This document shows, one piece after another, positions 50,645-63,756 of a stretch of DNA of 64,000 bases. The stretch spans positions 62,001-126,000 of the forward strand of contig JAOVVO010000045.1 of assembly GCA_028564675.1 (NCBI GenBank), in the 5' to 3' direction. The stretch comes from Onchocerca lupi. Taxonomy: Eukaryota; Nematoda; Chromadorea; Rhabditida; Onchocercidae. Every line of letters begins with the position of its first letter. Within the stretch, counting starts at the first letter, position 1. Made by a program: the position numbers and the translations under genes. The notes under the pieces are model-generated. The model ran no database searches and had not been told where the DNA came from. It saw nothing but the letters and a program-made list of their open reading frames with translations.

Positions 50645-53600
50645 ATGATTCGTAGAATTAAAACAATATGTGCCATCGAAGGAGTTTCGATATCCTCGAT
50701 GAGATTGAAGCATTTTATAACAACTCCAATATTCTACGCTAACGGACGTTAGTTTTTTTTATTATATCCTCCAGATTTTGATACATCACTTTCAACTAAG
50801 CATTCATTCCATGAAATCAGCTAATTATTTGACTTCTTGCATTAATACCTAATTTTCATGAATTTGCAGCTCCACATATTGGTCATCTTTATACTGCACT
50901 GTTAGCTGATGCTTTACATCGCTGGAAACTGTTAAAGGATGGGAATATTGATTCGGATAATTCATTATTTACATCAGGGACTGACGAACATGGCTTAAAG
51001 GTAAATTTGAAGTAAATGCAATTAAAAGTGAATAATATCACATGTTTTTTTGGGTTAGCACACCTTCAGTTTTTTCGATTGTTTTTAAAAATGTTTTTCA
51101 TTAATTGCAATTTCTTCGAAGTTTTATAGCTTTTTGAAGTTCAAAACAAGTTTTCACTTTCTAATATTAAACTGACAACTAAGTTCACCTGAAAATGAAA
51201 TCTCCATCTGAAAAATTTTTGTAATTCTTTGCACTTACTTCCAGATTCAACGATCTGCCACTGCAGCTGGCTATGATCCTCAAAGTTATTGCGATAATAT
51301 TAGCGGCAAATTCAAAGATCTGTTCCACGTTTTTGGCATACATCCTAATGATTTTATCCGGACCACTGAAGTACGACACAAAGAAGTTGTTAATCATTTC
51401 TGGGTAACGGTTTTTCAGAAATTTTTTCGACAAATTTTTTACCCAATATTTTATTGCAAATGACTCTAAAATTTGTTAAATGACGAAAATACGCATTTGC
51501 TTCAAGAGGAAATATTCTCAAATTATTTAAAAAAAGGTAATGAAAAGGAATAGAAGAAATGCTGCATTTTTTTGAAAATTTTCTAATACAGTAAAAAACT
51601 TATGTTTTTTATCTAGAAAAAATGGTTTAGAAAGAATTGAATAAACGAGGACAGATACAACTAGGTAAATATGAAGGCTGGTATTCAACTATTGACGAGT
51701 GCTTCTATGCCGACGATGAAGTAGAAATATTAAGTGGACAGACTTCCACAGTTTGATTTTACTTCTGTTTTGTTTTTCGATTAAAATAAACGGATATATA
51801 CATTATAATAAAAACAATATTTAATGATTATCTTAAATAAAGTAACTATGAACCAACAGTCTAATATTCCTATTTGTTGTTGTTTCGATTCCATTTTTAT
51901 GGCGATTAAATTTCATCTATTTTCTTCCTTTATTTTTTTTTCTTAATTCAGTTTTCTATTCCTGACGCAAATATTTCAGATAAGTAAAATCACAGGTTCG
52001 GTTGTAGAATGGGTGCAAGAAGAAAATTATATATTTCCTTTGTCCAAATATCTTGGTGCGGTTCGAAACTGGCTCAACAACTGTGGTGAGTCCAACGATC
52101 ACGCATCAATTTCGGGAATAGTTTTCGTGTTTAAAATGATGTTTATGCATCTTAATTTTTACAACAACTAAGAATATTAGACTACTGATTCAATTCATGC
52201 GATTTTTCTGTCGATGTTAGGTTTTTGTTTGTTAAAGGGATTATCTGTTTTATTAATAATTTGTTTTATATATGGCAGGATTTTAGAAACAAATATCATT
52301 TTTACTATTGAATGTTCTTTGAAGCTGGTAATGAAGTATAATATAAAACTAAATATGGCTTTGCTGCTTTAGTCATTCTTACAAATAAATGAAATGCAGT
52401 GATTAAACTGTGTACTGATTTAATTTTTTATTTACTATTCTTATTTTAGTTTTCAGATGTGATACGTCCAAAGATTTATTTTCCCGAAGCACTTCAACAA
52501 GCAAACATAGAAGGAAACCTTTCGTTATCAAGAGATAGAAAACGAGTTACTTGGGGTATTGCTGTACCAAATGATGAAAGTCAAACAGTGAGTCTTAGTT
52601 TGGTGCTATTTTTATTGAAAATGTTGAATGTTCGATATAACTAATAGCGCTTTTGTTTTTGGTTTCTTTCAGTATTCTCCAGTACGCAACTTTGGAAGAT
52701 ATATTTCTGTTTGTTGATTTTGAAAATATTGAATTTAATAAATTATCGCATTTTCATCCATTTTGTGTATTGGCATTTATGGTTCATTTTACATTTTAGA
52801 TATATGTTTGGTTCGATGCACTGATGAATTATTTAACAGTAAGTGGTATTTTTTCTAACAAAAAAAGGACAAATTGGCCTCCGACATGTCAAATTGTTGG
52901 CAAAGATATTTTGAAGTAATGCTTCAAACTTATTTTCCATTTCAGACTGAGATTTAATTTGGTCAGTATAAAGATGGAAATTATTACTTTGTTTCATTTT
53001 GTTTAGATTTGTCGTTTTTCTTTCCGTTTTTTTTTTTATTTTTTTTTTTTTTTTTTTTTTTTTATTGTAGTTTGTTCGAAATTTCTGGAACATATTCTCT
53101 ATTCTTTTTCGATACTACAAAATCATTATTCCCAATCATTATGAGATAACTAAGAGAAGCTTTGTACAAAGTCATTTAATAGCATTCTTAGTTTTAAATT
53201 GATATTACGTTTTTTCTTGCATATCAATTCATCAAATAATTCCGGCAATTTTTTATAATATTAATATATTGAAAAGATTTCATGCAGTTATTTGGCCGGC
53301 AATTTTACTTGCACTGGATCTTCCTCTTCCAAAGCGGATATTTGTTCACAGTCACTGGCTTGTTAATGGAACTAAGGTTTCTTTCTTATATGTTAATCGC
53401 AGAATATTCAATCATATTCTTTCTATCATTTTTTCCCATATTTTTCTTGTTCATTTATTTCAAACTACTCTTCCAGATGTCAAAAAGTGTTGGAAATGTG
53501 GTTGATCCATTTATTGTTTCTAAATTGTTGTCTGAAGAAGGATTAAGGTATTTCTTGCTTCGACAAGGAACTCCACAAAATGATGCAAGTCAGTTTTTTT

Positions 53601-54824
53601 TTTTATTTTGCTGATAGGTTTTTAATAAAAACTTCGAGTCTTTTTTCAAATTTTGAATCAATTTTATTTTTTTTTCCGTGGATCATCAAAGTTGCAAGTA
53701 TTTGTGCTGTATATTGCAGATTTCATAATGTCCAAAGCTGTCGATGTTATCAATACAGATCTTGTGAATAATGTTGGAAATTTGCTGCAACGCTCACTGA
53801 TTGAAAAGCTTAATCCGTCTCAAACATATCCTACATTTTATCCCGATTCATTCCATAATAGTTTGTTGGAATTAGGTGAACCACTAGTAAAATCAGTCAG
53901 CTGTTTGTCAGGTATTGTTTATATCTGATTTTTTTTTTTCGCTTTATAGTTTGTGAATGATTTAGGAATGAACTTATTGGGTTTTTACTGATTAAGAAAT
54001 TAATATTAGGCATTTTTACACTTTTTATACATTAGAATTATATAAATGAGATGTGAAAAGTTATTATAGAACTATATGAGGAACAGTTTGATGAATTAAT
54101 GATTTATAAAGCTCTTGAAATGCTTATGGAGGTTATGCGACAAGCGAATGGCTTTTTTCAGTTCTATGAACCATGGAAAGAATTTGACGATAGGAAGGTT
54201 GTTATATAGTTTCATACATTTAAATCTAATACTCGTAACATTAATCGTTTAAAAAAAAACTGGTCATTTTAAAATTAGATTTTAAATCTAATGATTTGTG
54301 AAAAATATTTTTTGACTAGATGTCTTCTTTACTGTATGTCTGCTATGAAGTATTGCGAATTTGTGGGATTTTACTGCAGCCAGTTGTACCTCATTATGCG
54401 GACCATCTATTAAATAGGTTGGTTGTCTTACCTGTTTCTTTGCTTAAAATTTTCAATATTTCTCACTTTTTTTGAATGATTTTTATTTTCGCTGACTTCA
54501 CGCTGACGGTGTTTTTTTTTTTTTTTCGATCATATGGCCTCAAATATACTTAGTTTTTTCACTTTTATTAGGAGAGTTTTTTTTTACTTTTATATCAAAA
54601 TAAAACAAAGCATATTTTGCGTTATCTTATTTTGAATTTGTACCATCATCGTCACTTTTCACATTCATTTTTTAATTGTCTTTTTCAGACTAGGGATAAA
54701 AAAAAATGAACGAGGTTTGGGCAACGTTAAGTTCACAACTGATTCGAAATACTCTGGAAAACCGCTGGGTGAATATAATGGTCCGATTATGGGTCGAATT
54801 ATGTGCAAGACCGGAGAAGTCTAA
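50645..54824 (+). CDS. MARS2: mitochondrial methionyl-tRNA synthetase
   Basis: Charges mitochondrial tRNA-Met with methionine (class I aaRS). Exons: 50645-50747, 50870-51000, 51245-51403, 51631-51750, 51980-52085, 52457-52587, 52800-52915, 53277-53376, 53477-53588, 53720-53911, 54070-54197, 54320-54417, 54689-54824; all phases agree, giving 543 aa. The basic N-terminus (MIRRIKTICA) fits a mitochondrial presequence. ITTPIFYANGPPHIGHLYTA carries the HIGH motif, then SGTDEHG, EGWYSTIDECFY, VTWGIAVPNDESQT, IYVWFDALMNYL, CQIVGKDILKFHAV, and the KMSKS loop split by intron 8 (NGTK / MSKSVGN). NDANFIMSKAVDVINTDLVN, the anticodon-binding helical part, completes it. It is single-domain and close to the length of human MARS2, with no C-terminal tRNA-binding extension. 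An out-of-frame ATG at 50632 precedes the start. Confidence 0.96.
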
Positions 54825-55121
54825 CTGATTGAGAAGCTTTTATGATATTCATATAATAAAAATTCTTGTTGTAATTTATTCGATCAATAAAAGTTTCTCA
54901 AAATTGACTATTTCAGTGCACTCAGTTTAAAGTTCTCTATATTGTTATTTTTTTGCAATATGTTCCTAACATACTGCCTCATATTTTGTTTCAAAAAGAT
55001 ATTGGAAATATTGATTTTTGAAGACGGGAAATAATCTCGTTAGTCCAGAAGAATTCAGATTTAGTTCCTAGTAGTACAAATTGTTTTCCCGTCATTCAGT
55101 TTAAATCAAATTTTCAGAACA
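54825..55121 (+). promoter_or_regulatory. short intercistronic region MARS2 / Ku80: poly-A signal and trans-splice acceptor
   Basis: AATAAA at 54886-54891 ends the synthetase mRNA. TTTTCAG at 55111-55117 lies four bases before the Ku80 ATG, a typical nematode spliced-leader acceptor. The gap between stop and ATG is 297 bases. This is compatible with a two-gene operon but does not prove it. Confidence 0.55.
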
Positions 55122-58100
55122 ATGTCGGATGAAGATCTCCCAGCAAAACGGGCCAAAAAAATTTCGTCACGTGAATGTACTATAATTTTGATTGACGTTG
55201 GGGTAAATATGAATAGAAAAGGAAGTACAACCACAGACATGCAGTTAGCAAAGGATGTTGTAGAATGGATCATAACAAGAAAGGTTTGTTCTTTTGAATC
55301 TTAGAATGGAATAATGAAGTTATTAGATTATTTTAGTAGATCAGTTGCTCTGTTTTATCTTCACGGCTTTTTTGGTTATAATATTAATTATATTTGTGAT
55401 AACTTCCCACAAGATGAGCTAGCATCTAATGACAGGCTGTATAGTTTGAGGGTTCCTTACTCTGCATTGAAGTACTTTTTGATTATGCTGTGTTTTCATT
55501 TTTGCAGTTACTCTCACAAATTTGGCATCTGTTTATATCAATAAAAAAACATAACTCATTTTTAGTGAGTCAGATATGGTAAATCGAAATTCAGCAGATT
55601 TCTATTGAATCGTGAATTTTATCCTTGTTTGTAACTGCTATTTTCAATAAAACAGAAATAAAAAAAAGAAGAAAAATGATAGGTATGTTTTACACAGCAA
55701 TTTGATTCATTTCCTGTTATTTCTATGCATATGTTTTGAAGATATTCACCGATTCAGCTGATGAATTTACGCTGGTGCTTTTCGGCTCAGATGTGACACA
55801 AAATCCAATTACAAATGATGAAAATATATTTTTTTGTGAGGACGAAATGCAGCGAGCTAAAATTGATTGGTTACGGTTTATTGATAAAGAAATCAAACCG
55901 AGTAAATTAACTAATGGCGATTGTAAGTTTGTACATTGTGTTATTGTGAAAATATCGATAGGTTGAATTATCTTAAATTGATAATTTCAAGCTTTGCTTA
56001 TCATCAGTAACATTTAAAACGATAGTAGAAGATATTATATAATGTTATTATTCAGAATTATTACTTTGTCATTTTCATCATGATGCAGCTTATGGATCCT
56101 GCAGAAATTTTATGTTTATACTAGCTTCATTTTTTATTTCCAGTTGTTTCTTCTATTTTTTGAAAATGAAGTGCTATAAGAACTCACTTACCTATTTTTA
56201 GTTTTGGCTGCGCTAATTACAGCGCTAGATTATATGCGAAACTACCTTGAAAATTATCCAAAAAATAATATCACTGCACGGAATATTCTTTTAATAACAA
56301 ACCTGGATGTTTCTGATGAAAATTTGGATGAAGAATGCATAAGAGCCGTTATAAATGGCATGAAAGGACTTGAAATCAATTTTAGTGTTATGTAAGATTT
56401 CTCTTGAGATTTTTGGACTTCAGGTAGAAAGAAAAAACATGAATTAAAAATTAATTTTACCCATTTCTTTTCGAGGGGAAAATTTCGAATTAATTCCAGA
56501 GGTCCATCAGTTGAGAAGCTAATCGAAGCGAAGGAAGAAATCATTTTAAGTAAAGAGTCAGTTATAACAAAGGGAAAAAAACTGCCTCATGCAATGAGAT
56601 CGTTCAAATTAGAAGCAGCCGAACGTATGCTGACAGAGATCTTGAAGCAAACTGATGGTGTTATTTATTCTTTTGCGTTAGTTTCAATCTCTGTTAATAA
56701 TAACGAAAATTGACGTTATAAGTTTGACGAAAACTACTTCGTATACATTTGCACTTCACTTTTTTGCATGATAAATTATTATGATTGATTTAGTGAAGCT
56801 TTGCCAATGTTGCAACGTTTTGTGCCTCGTAAAGTGAGCTTGCGTGGTCAAAAATTCTATTTGGAACTGGGAATTGATTTGAAATTACCTTTACAAATGT
56901 ACAAGAAGATTCAGTTAACTGATTTCAAACTTGGTGCAGAAAAATATGCATCAACAAGCGGTATCCAGGTAATTTTTATTCTGTTATTAAAATTTAGACT
57001 TTTTATAGTATGCAAGTAAGTGCTATCAATTGTTTTTATAGCTGAAACGCAAAACAGTATATGAGAAAGATATAAGAGATGACGAAGTTCAAGATGATAC
57101 AGCCATAATGGATGCTGATCGCAATAATAACTTATCTCAAAGATGTTGTCCTAAAATGTTTGAAAAGGCAACTGTGAAAGGTTAATATTCTGCTGTTACA
57201 GTTTTTGTACACAAGAAAATCTCTCGTATTTTTGAAAAATCTATGTGTAATCGATATTCCTGTTATATTTTTGAGAATTTTTCCTTCTATAAAAGTAATT
57301 GACAATTTTCGGAGTTTTCTTGCTTGATGCAAATCACTACACCAGCATTTAATTCTTTTTATAATCAGAACATCTGCATGATTTAGTGGTAGCACAGTGG
57401 CCGAAACTGAGATAATTGGACTTATTTTTTTCACAACAAAGTTTTTTACAAGAAGTCTTATACAATTATTGAAACATTTTTTGATTGTAGGATACAAATT
57501 CGGAACAACAATTATTCCTTATAATGAGGAAGATCAAAAAGAATATGGATGGAAACAAGAAAGTCGTTGCTTGAAGCTAATACAATTTACAAAACGATCT
57601 CAGGTAAATGAAGTGGCAATTTTCATTAGTTCAGGTTTTTTCTAAAATGTATTTATCTTAGAATAATCTTATTCTAGTTTATTTTGAAGTCACTTCATTT
57701 TATTGCTAAAACTATCAAAAGCTTTTTCAATTCTGCGTTCTTGTTCATTTGAAATTTTTGGTCGCACATATTGACATGTCTTTAGATTATTTATCTACCT
57801 CTTCCAAACTATGAATTTTGCAAAGAAAATTTTCGTGATATATTTATAATGAAATATAAAAGTTAAAAGAATTATATTTTTGTTCAATTTCGTAATTCAA
57901 TTAATGTTCAATTAACTTAATTTCGAGTTTAGATAATGGAGCATTATTTGATGGATGGTGGCGTCTGCTACTTTATCCCACCAGCTCTCGACAAGGTAAT
58001 ATTTGTGTTTGAGCATTATATGATGGATTTTTTCTTTCCGAATTGTAAATTTAAGTCGACATTTTAGAATGCATGCATTGCCATATCAGCGCTTGTGAAT

Positions 58101-59953
58101 GCTATGATCATTGAAGATAGTGTTGCTTTAACTCGATATGTTTATAATGCTGCATCACAGCCTCGAATTATGGGCCTATTTCCACGAAAAAGTAAGAAAG
58201 GAGTCGATGTATGTTTTAGAAAATGCTAAATATTTATTTTTCTTATGTCAGTAATTAATAATATTATTAGATCATTTCTTACGTATTTACTTGATCCGAA
58301 CTATTGTTCTGTTTGTGCCAAAGAGCTGAACTCATCCTGTTCTTTTACTTCTCGGCATATCTTATTCGAGATTTTATTGATCAACTTCGATTCTTAGATG
58401 TTTGTGGGTATTCAGTTACCATTTTATGAAGATTTTCGTGGACTTGATTTTCCATCGCTGGTTGGTCCTGCAAGTGAACCAAAACGTATGTTGCATTTTT
58501 CTTCTCACGGCTTATTTTTTTGTTAACATAACATTTCATTAATGTTCATGGGAAAAGACGATCTTGTACTTGTATTAATAAGGAATAGTCCGTCAGATTT
58601 TTGTGTGAAGAATTTTCAAATTTCAAAAGTTTTTCTTGCATTAATTTTACAAGAAGAAGAATATTTCAGGAGTGAAGCAATAAATGTTTTGTAATCAAGA
58701 TTAACAGTATAGTTTCTAAAGTTTATTTGAATGAATTGTGGTTTTACACTGAAATACAAGGCAGTATGAAAATAAAGACTTTAAAATTGGCATCCAGTCT
58801 GTTTCACATATAATTATTTTGACAGGAAAATTTCAATTTCATATTAATATTTTAAAATATGTTTTGCTTGCAAACATAAAGTTTATGAATGTATTTGCTT
58901 TTCAGATGATCATCTTAACGCGATGCATGCATTTGTTAAAGCGATGGACCTCACAAATGCTCATTTGTACGTTTAATTTTGCCCTAACGCAAATTTTTTT
59001 CGGAATTCAAGTAAAAAATTATTCAAAAATCGCGGCTAGGACACAAAGTGAAGAATTTGAAAAACTCAAAGTATATAAAGAATTAAGGTATATTAAAAGT
59101 TCTAAAATAAAATATAAAAAAAATTCTGTCTCAGAAATTCTGTTCAAATTCATTGGTCGACTGAATTATTAAATTTAGTAATTCGGAAACAGGACAATTT
59201 GAGGAATCTTTACGTCCACGTGATGTACCCAATCCAAAGCTGCAAAATGTTTGTAAAGCCATGAAGTATCGTGCACTACATCCAAATACTCCATTGCCTG
59301 CTTTCGAGGATAACTTATTGGGTGATTTGCTCGAGCCGAATGCTTTGTTGCTAAATCGTGCAAGGTTGATATTAAATTTTTTTATGTTAGTGATTCCTGC
59401 AACTCTAAAGCAGGTAGTTTGCATTGTAGTGGAGAGGGAGAGTCTGAATATACGAGGATAATGATATAATATTGAGAGCATTAAAAATAAATCAACAACT
59501 GAAATAAATATTTCATAGAAATATCAATTGCTTACTATTACCAATATTTGCCGTTGACTGTAAGATGTATTTGAAGTGAATCATTGGATTATTTGAAAAC
59601 TAACATTCGAATGTTGGAGTCACCAAGCAAGAAGCAGCCTACGAAAGAAGTGAAGGAAGAAATATTACCGACGTTAGTTTTTATTGTTATAAATAGTGCG
59701 TTATCCTTATTCGTCAATTAAGAACAAATTAATTACTGTTCTTGATGCTTGGCAGCAAGCATAAAATAAGATTGAATACATCGATTTTAGTTAAAATTAA
59801 TCTCTCAGCGATTCTTCGTTATTTCAAAGTTTACTTTTATTATGTTCTTTCAAATATTTGTTAGAGTTACTGAATTTTTGCAGGATGAGCGCAGATAACA
59901 GTATGCTACCAGAAAGTGGAAAGTTTATAAAAATCGATGAAGTAAATATATGA
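55122..59953 (+). CDS. cku-80: Ku80 (XRCC5), DNA double-strand-break end-binding subunit
   Basis: A partner of Ku70 in the ring that binds broken DNA ends and telomeres. Exons: 55122-55283, 55742-55922, 56202-56391, 56500-56676, 56794-56968, 57042-57180, 57491-57603, 57933-57995, 58068-58208, 58398-58485, 58906-58966, 59179-59364, 59577-59672, 59884-59953; all phases agree, 613 aa. A von Willebrand-A-like domain comes first (TIILIDVGVNMN, DEFTLVLFGSDVTQNP, NILLITNLDVSDENLDEE). The Ku beta-barrel core follows (YKFGTTIIPYNEEDQKEYGW, CLKLIQFTKRSQ, MDGGVCYFIPP), then MFVGIQLPFYEDFRGLDFPS and the helical arm (VPNPKLQNVCKAMKYRALHP). It is about 120 aa shorter than human Ku80. The acidic DNA-PKcs-binding C-terminal motif is absent, and the protein ends KFIKIDEVNI. 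Confidence 0.94.
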
Positions 59954-60933
59954 TAATAAAATTTATCCTGGCATGAATTATCTGATTTTTATGGTCTGTC
60001 TTATATCTATCTTCCAGATTACCTCGAATTACAGCATTTTATATTTATTCAAAAACTCACTGTAAATATATGTAATTCTTCCTTCCTCATAAGAATGCTA
60101 GCTCAAATCTCGGATTGCATTTGTCTTCCGATATTTAATATCTAGAAATTTCCTCTTTTTTCCGATAAGTAAATCCAGAAAAGAGAAATTCAGAAAAAAA
60201 TGTTTACAAGTTTGATGTTTCTATGTCAAAACTGTATAAATTGTAAGAAAAGTTAGCCATCCGATTCTGTTGTCATTGAGAATTTTGACAATTAATCAAA
60301 ATGTTAATTTTTGATGAAATTTGTCAGTTATCTTATGGATGTTTAGTTAGATATATTTTGCTTCATATGAATTCGTCACTTCATTCTTCTTTTAATTTCC
60401 CATTTTGCTGGTACTTTTTTATTTTGTTTACTTCATTTTCATTAGTTACATTTTAATAAAAAATTGAATTGAGAATTAGAGATTTTTGCAGGATTTTTTT
60501 CATCAAGTAAAATAAGAGCTGATTCCATAAATATTTCAAATAATAGATTCGTTTATATTAAAGGTCATTCTAGTATGGTTTCTTGCCATGACGTTCTGTA
60601 TATTGCTATTGATTATTTTGCATCAAAATTATTTGGCGAGGTCTTAAATCCGAATTTAAATACTTACCATATATGAAAATTTCATTATTTGCATAGAAAT
60701 TACTACGTTTTAGTTGGTCTTAGATTTTCATATAGAATGAGAAATGATAAATTCTTGGTCTTTTCACCATATTTGCGTTTATCCTATCATGTTGATTATT
60801 CAATTTCAGTAATTTCAGTGCTTATGATTTGATTCTATAAGTTGAATTTAATAGGGCATTAACAGAGCTTTAATCGAATTGTATTATGTCGCTTAAAATT
60901 GCAGATTAACATCAGTGAGGCCATTTTGCCGTA
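59954..60933. other. intergenic region between Ku80 and the PP2A regulatory gene
   Basis: About 1 kb of AT-rich sequence without a recognisable exon. A GCAG acceptor ends at 60904, thirty bases before the next ATG, and could be a trans-splice site. No other element was seen. Confidence 0.55.
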
Positions 60934-63756
60934 ATGTCAGCCAACATGATGAGTTTGGTTGGACGATTAGACTTGCAGCCAAAAGAAATCAAATATCTGA
61001 AATTATCGGAAGAGGTTACTGATTTGTTTACGCAATTCAATTATTGTTTGTGCTATATGCAGACGGTTTTCAAGAAGTAAGAGGTTATTTGAAATATGAT
61101 TTTTTGAGTGTTCTATATAATTTCAGGGTAAATTACTGACACGTGGAAGTAAAGAACATATTAATTCACCTAATAAACAAAATTTGCGATTGAAATTGCG
61201 TTTAGAAGCTCGTCGTCGCATGTGGAAACATAAACTGGAATCATTACCAAGCGATGAAGACATTGAAGTATGTTTATTTCGATTTCTCGGAAAAAATTAT
61301 TTTTCACGTAGTTTTTTTAATCATTGACTTCATTATCTGTTATTGAAAACTCTTATTTTTTCATTCACTTTTGTACAGAATACTTGCTTAATTCGTTATT
61401 ATTGTACTGAATTTTCTTCCAAATTAAGAAATCTATTTTCAGTTATTTTGCATAAATCTACGAAACAATGCAGTTTACTCAAGAAGTGTAGATGACAGAC
61501 TTGTTGATTATTACAAATATAAAGTTAGTGATTTTAAATCTTTTTCAACTTTCTTTTTATTGCAGGGTTCATACTGAGAACTTTAAGCAAGACTGCCTTA
61601 CCATTTTATAGTCATATACAATATGCGACTGAGATAGTATGTGATATGTTTTTTAAAATAATTTTTGACTATATTTTTTTTCAGCAAGTAATAGATCTGG
61701 CTCCGAAAGCTTTGCAAGATTTCCTCTCTACTCAAGTTTTTATGGATTTGCTTCAAATAAGCAATACTAAGGACGAAGGACATGTAGCTGTTGATTCTAT
61801 TATCGACTATTTGGTAACTAAAAAAGACAAATTAAGCAAACTAATCCATTTACACTATTACGATTCCGTAGGCAAAGGCTATTTGTCAATGGAGGTGATT
61901 ATCTTTTCTTATTGGTTATAATAAATATATTTTAAAATGCATTTTCTTGCAGATACAACATTGCCCTTTGTATTTATTTGAAGGATTTTTTAAAATTATT
62001 TCTGCAGGATTTGCAAGACTTCTTAAGAGAAGAAGTGCTACCTCACATATCCTCTCTTGCAAATTTAAATGTAAGTCATATTATTGCCAAGAATTCTGTT
62101 CAAAAAAGAATACCAGATTTGACTTCTGGAATCTAAGCATCTCCTTAAATATATATATATATATATTTTTTTTGAAATTGCTATTTACAGTAGAAAGTAC
62201 AACTGGTAAAAAATGCCTCTAGAATAATTCCATATTTTTAACCTTTGATTAAGCTATTTTTCTTGAATGCTCAATAATCAATTGTTTAATTTGGATGTTA
62301 GTCTAGGAATATATTTTTCATCTTTTCTTCAGGAAGAAGAACCGATGCTACAGGACTATTATCTATGTATGGCTACACGAAAAATTTTTTTTTTGCTCGA
62401 TACAATGCAACAAAAAAAAATTCGCATTATTGATATTGTAGCTAGTCGATTACTGGAGGAGTTTGAAACTCTAAATGAATCATCATACGGTAGTACTGGT
62501 GATGATGATGAGTCTGCAAGAATTGAACACGGAACATCTCAAACTAGTGATACATTGAACTGGTTTGTTAATTTGTATATATCACATCATCATCAGTTTA
62601 TGACTTATATATACGGGTAACTGTTTCAATATTATTATAATATATTATTATTATGGGTTCTACAGTCGGCTAATCCAGCATTGTTATGTTTTCAAAAAAA
62701 ACAAAAGATACTTAAGCCAATTTAACTCATCTACATTAACGAATTCCGATCGAAAGCGTAATGCCAAGAATATAAATGAACTTTTTATGTTATATCCTTT
62801 TTTTCAGTTTTCTTATAATTGCAGGTTTTCGAAACGAAACTGTTTGAGAATAAAAGATCTGTACGAACAACTTGATACGGATGGCAATGGACTATTGAGC
62901 TTTTCAGAAATGACTGATTTTCAGCGTGTCACGAACTCTTTCATGCAGAGGTTTTTCAACTTCATTTTTCATATTTTTCTCGTCTAAAACTATACTCAAC
63001 ACTTCATTTCTGGATGCTATCTCTTGGAATCTAACTTCAATTTTCTAATCTTTTCGAAATGAACTTCCTGTAATTTTTTAGAGTTTTCGAAGTTCAGCAA
63101 ACTTATGATAATGATGAACTTGATTTGAGAGGATTTTGTGACCTTTTATTTGCAATGGAGCATAAGTCGGTAATTTTATCATATATTTAAAATTTCAAGT
63201 TAACAGTTTTTGATATTTTAATATGCATTTTTCATGATATTATAGGAAAGGCAAATGTGCTGCTATTTTTTCTTGATTTACTTTAATGCAGTTTGTTTAA
63301 TTTTCCCTTTGAAATGAAAAATTTAGGATCCTTCTTCATTGAGTTATTACTTTCGAGTGTTAGACGTTAATGGTGATAACTTATTAACTGCTTCGGATAT
63401 GAATTTCTTTTATCGTGATCTTGCCAGAATGCTAGAAGATTGTTTCTCGGATGATAGTTCTCAAAAAGCGCCTTCATTCGAGGATGTCAAGAATGAAATA
63501 TTCGATATGTGCCATTCAAAAAATCCTGAGGGGTACGTGTAAAGAAGTATTCTCGTTTTGATATAATCAGTGATTTAGCAAGATTTGATTTGTTCAAACT
63601 CATTATTTGCTTGAAGTGATATATTTTCTCAGTTTCAGGATAACATTAAAAGAGCTGATTTCATCAGGCAAAGGTGGGACAGTGGTGGGTATGTTAACCG
63701 ATCTTGATGCTTTTCTTGAATATGAAAATCGTGAAGATGTTATCTATCAAGAATAA
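60934..63756 (+). CDS. PPP2R3C: PP2A regulatory subunit B'' gamma-type (PPP2R3C / G5PR family), EF-hand protein
   Basis: A targeting subunit of protein phosphatase 2A. Exons: 60934-61014, 61127-61267, 61443-61527, 61566-61636, 61685-61894, 62008-62070, 62333-62562, 62825-62950, 63082-63169, 63327-63532, 63639-63756; all phases agree, 472 aa (human 453). Landmarks in human order are DFLSTQVFMDLLQIS, HYYDSVGKGYLSMEDLQDFL, DYYLCMATRKIFFLLDT, and the canonical EF-hand loop DTDGNGLLSFSE (about residue 300). YYFRVLDVNGDNLLTASDMN is a second, weaker loop ending in Asp. FEDVKNEIFDMCHSKNPE and TDLDAFLEYENRE follow. An acidic/Ser insert (SSYGSTGDDDESARIEHGTS) sits before the first EF-hand. The small third intron is only 38 bases if the donor at 61528 is right. 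Confidence 0.93.
62150..62168. repeat. AT dinucleotide microsatellite
   Basis: A TA/AT run of about 18 bases followed by a T-run, in an intron of the PPP2R3C gene. Confidence 0.8.

Noticed and set aside
52839..52867. Tiny intron after IYVWFDALMNYLT in MARS2 (GTAAGT ... AAAAAAAG)
   Set aside because: It would be only about 29 bases, and the frame reads through openly into NWPPTCQIVGKDIL, so the exon is continuous.
53477..53588. A third GC-AG donor at the end of MARS2 exon 9 (GAT|GCAAGT)
   Set aside because: The overlapping canonical GT donor (GCAA|GTCAGT) gives perfect phase with the next exon (N-F-I-M-S-K), so a GC donor is not needed.
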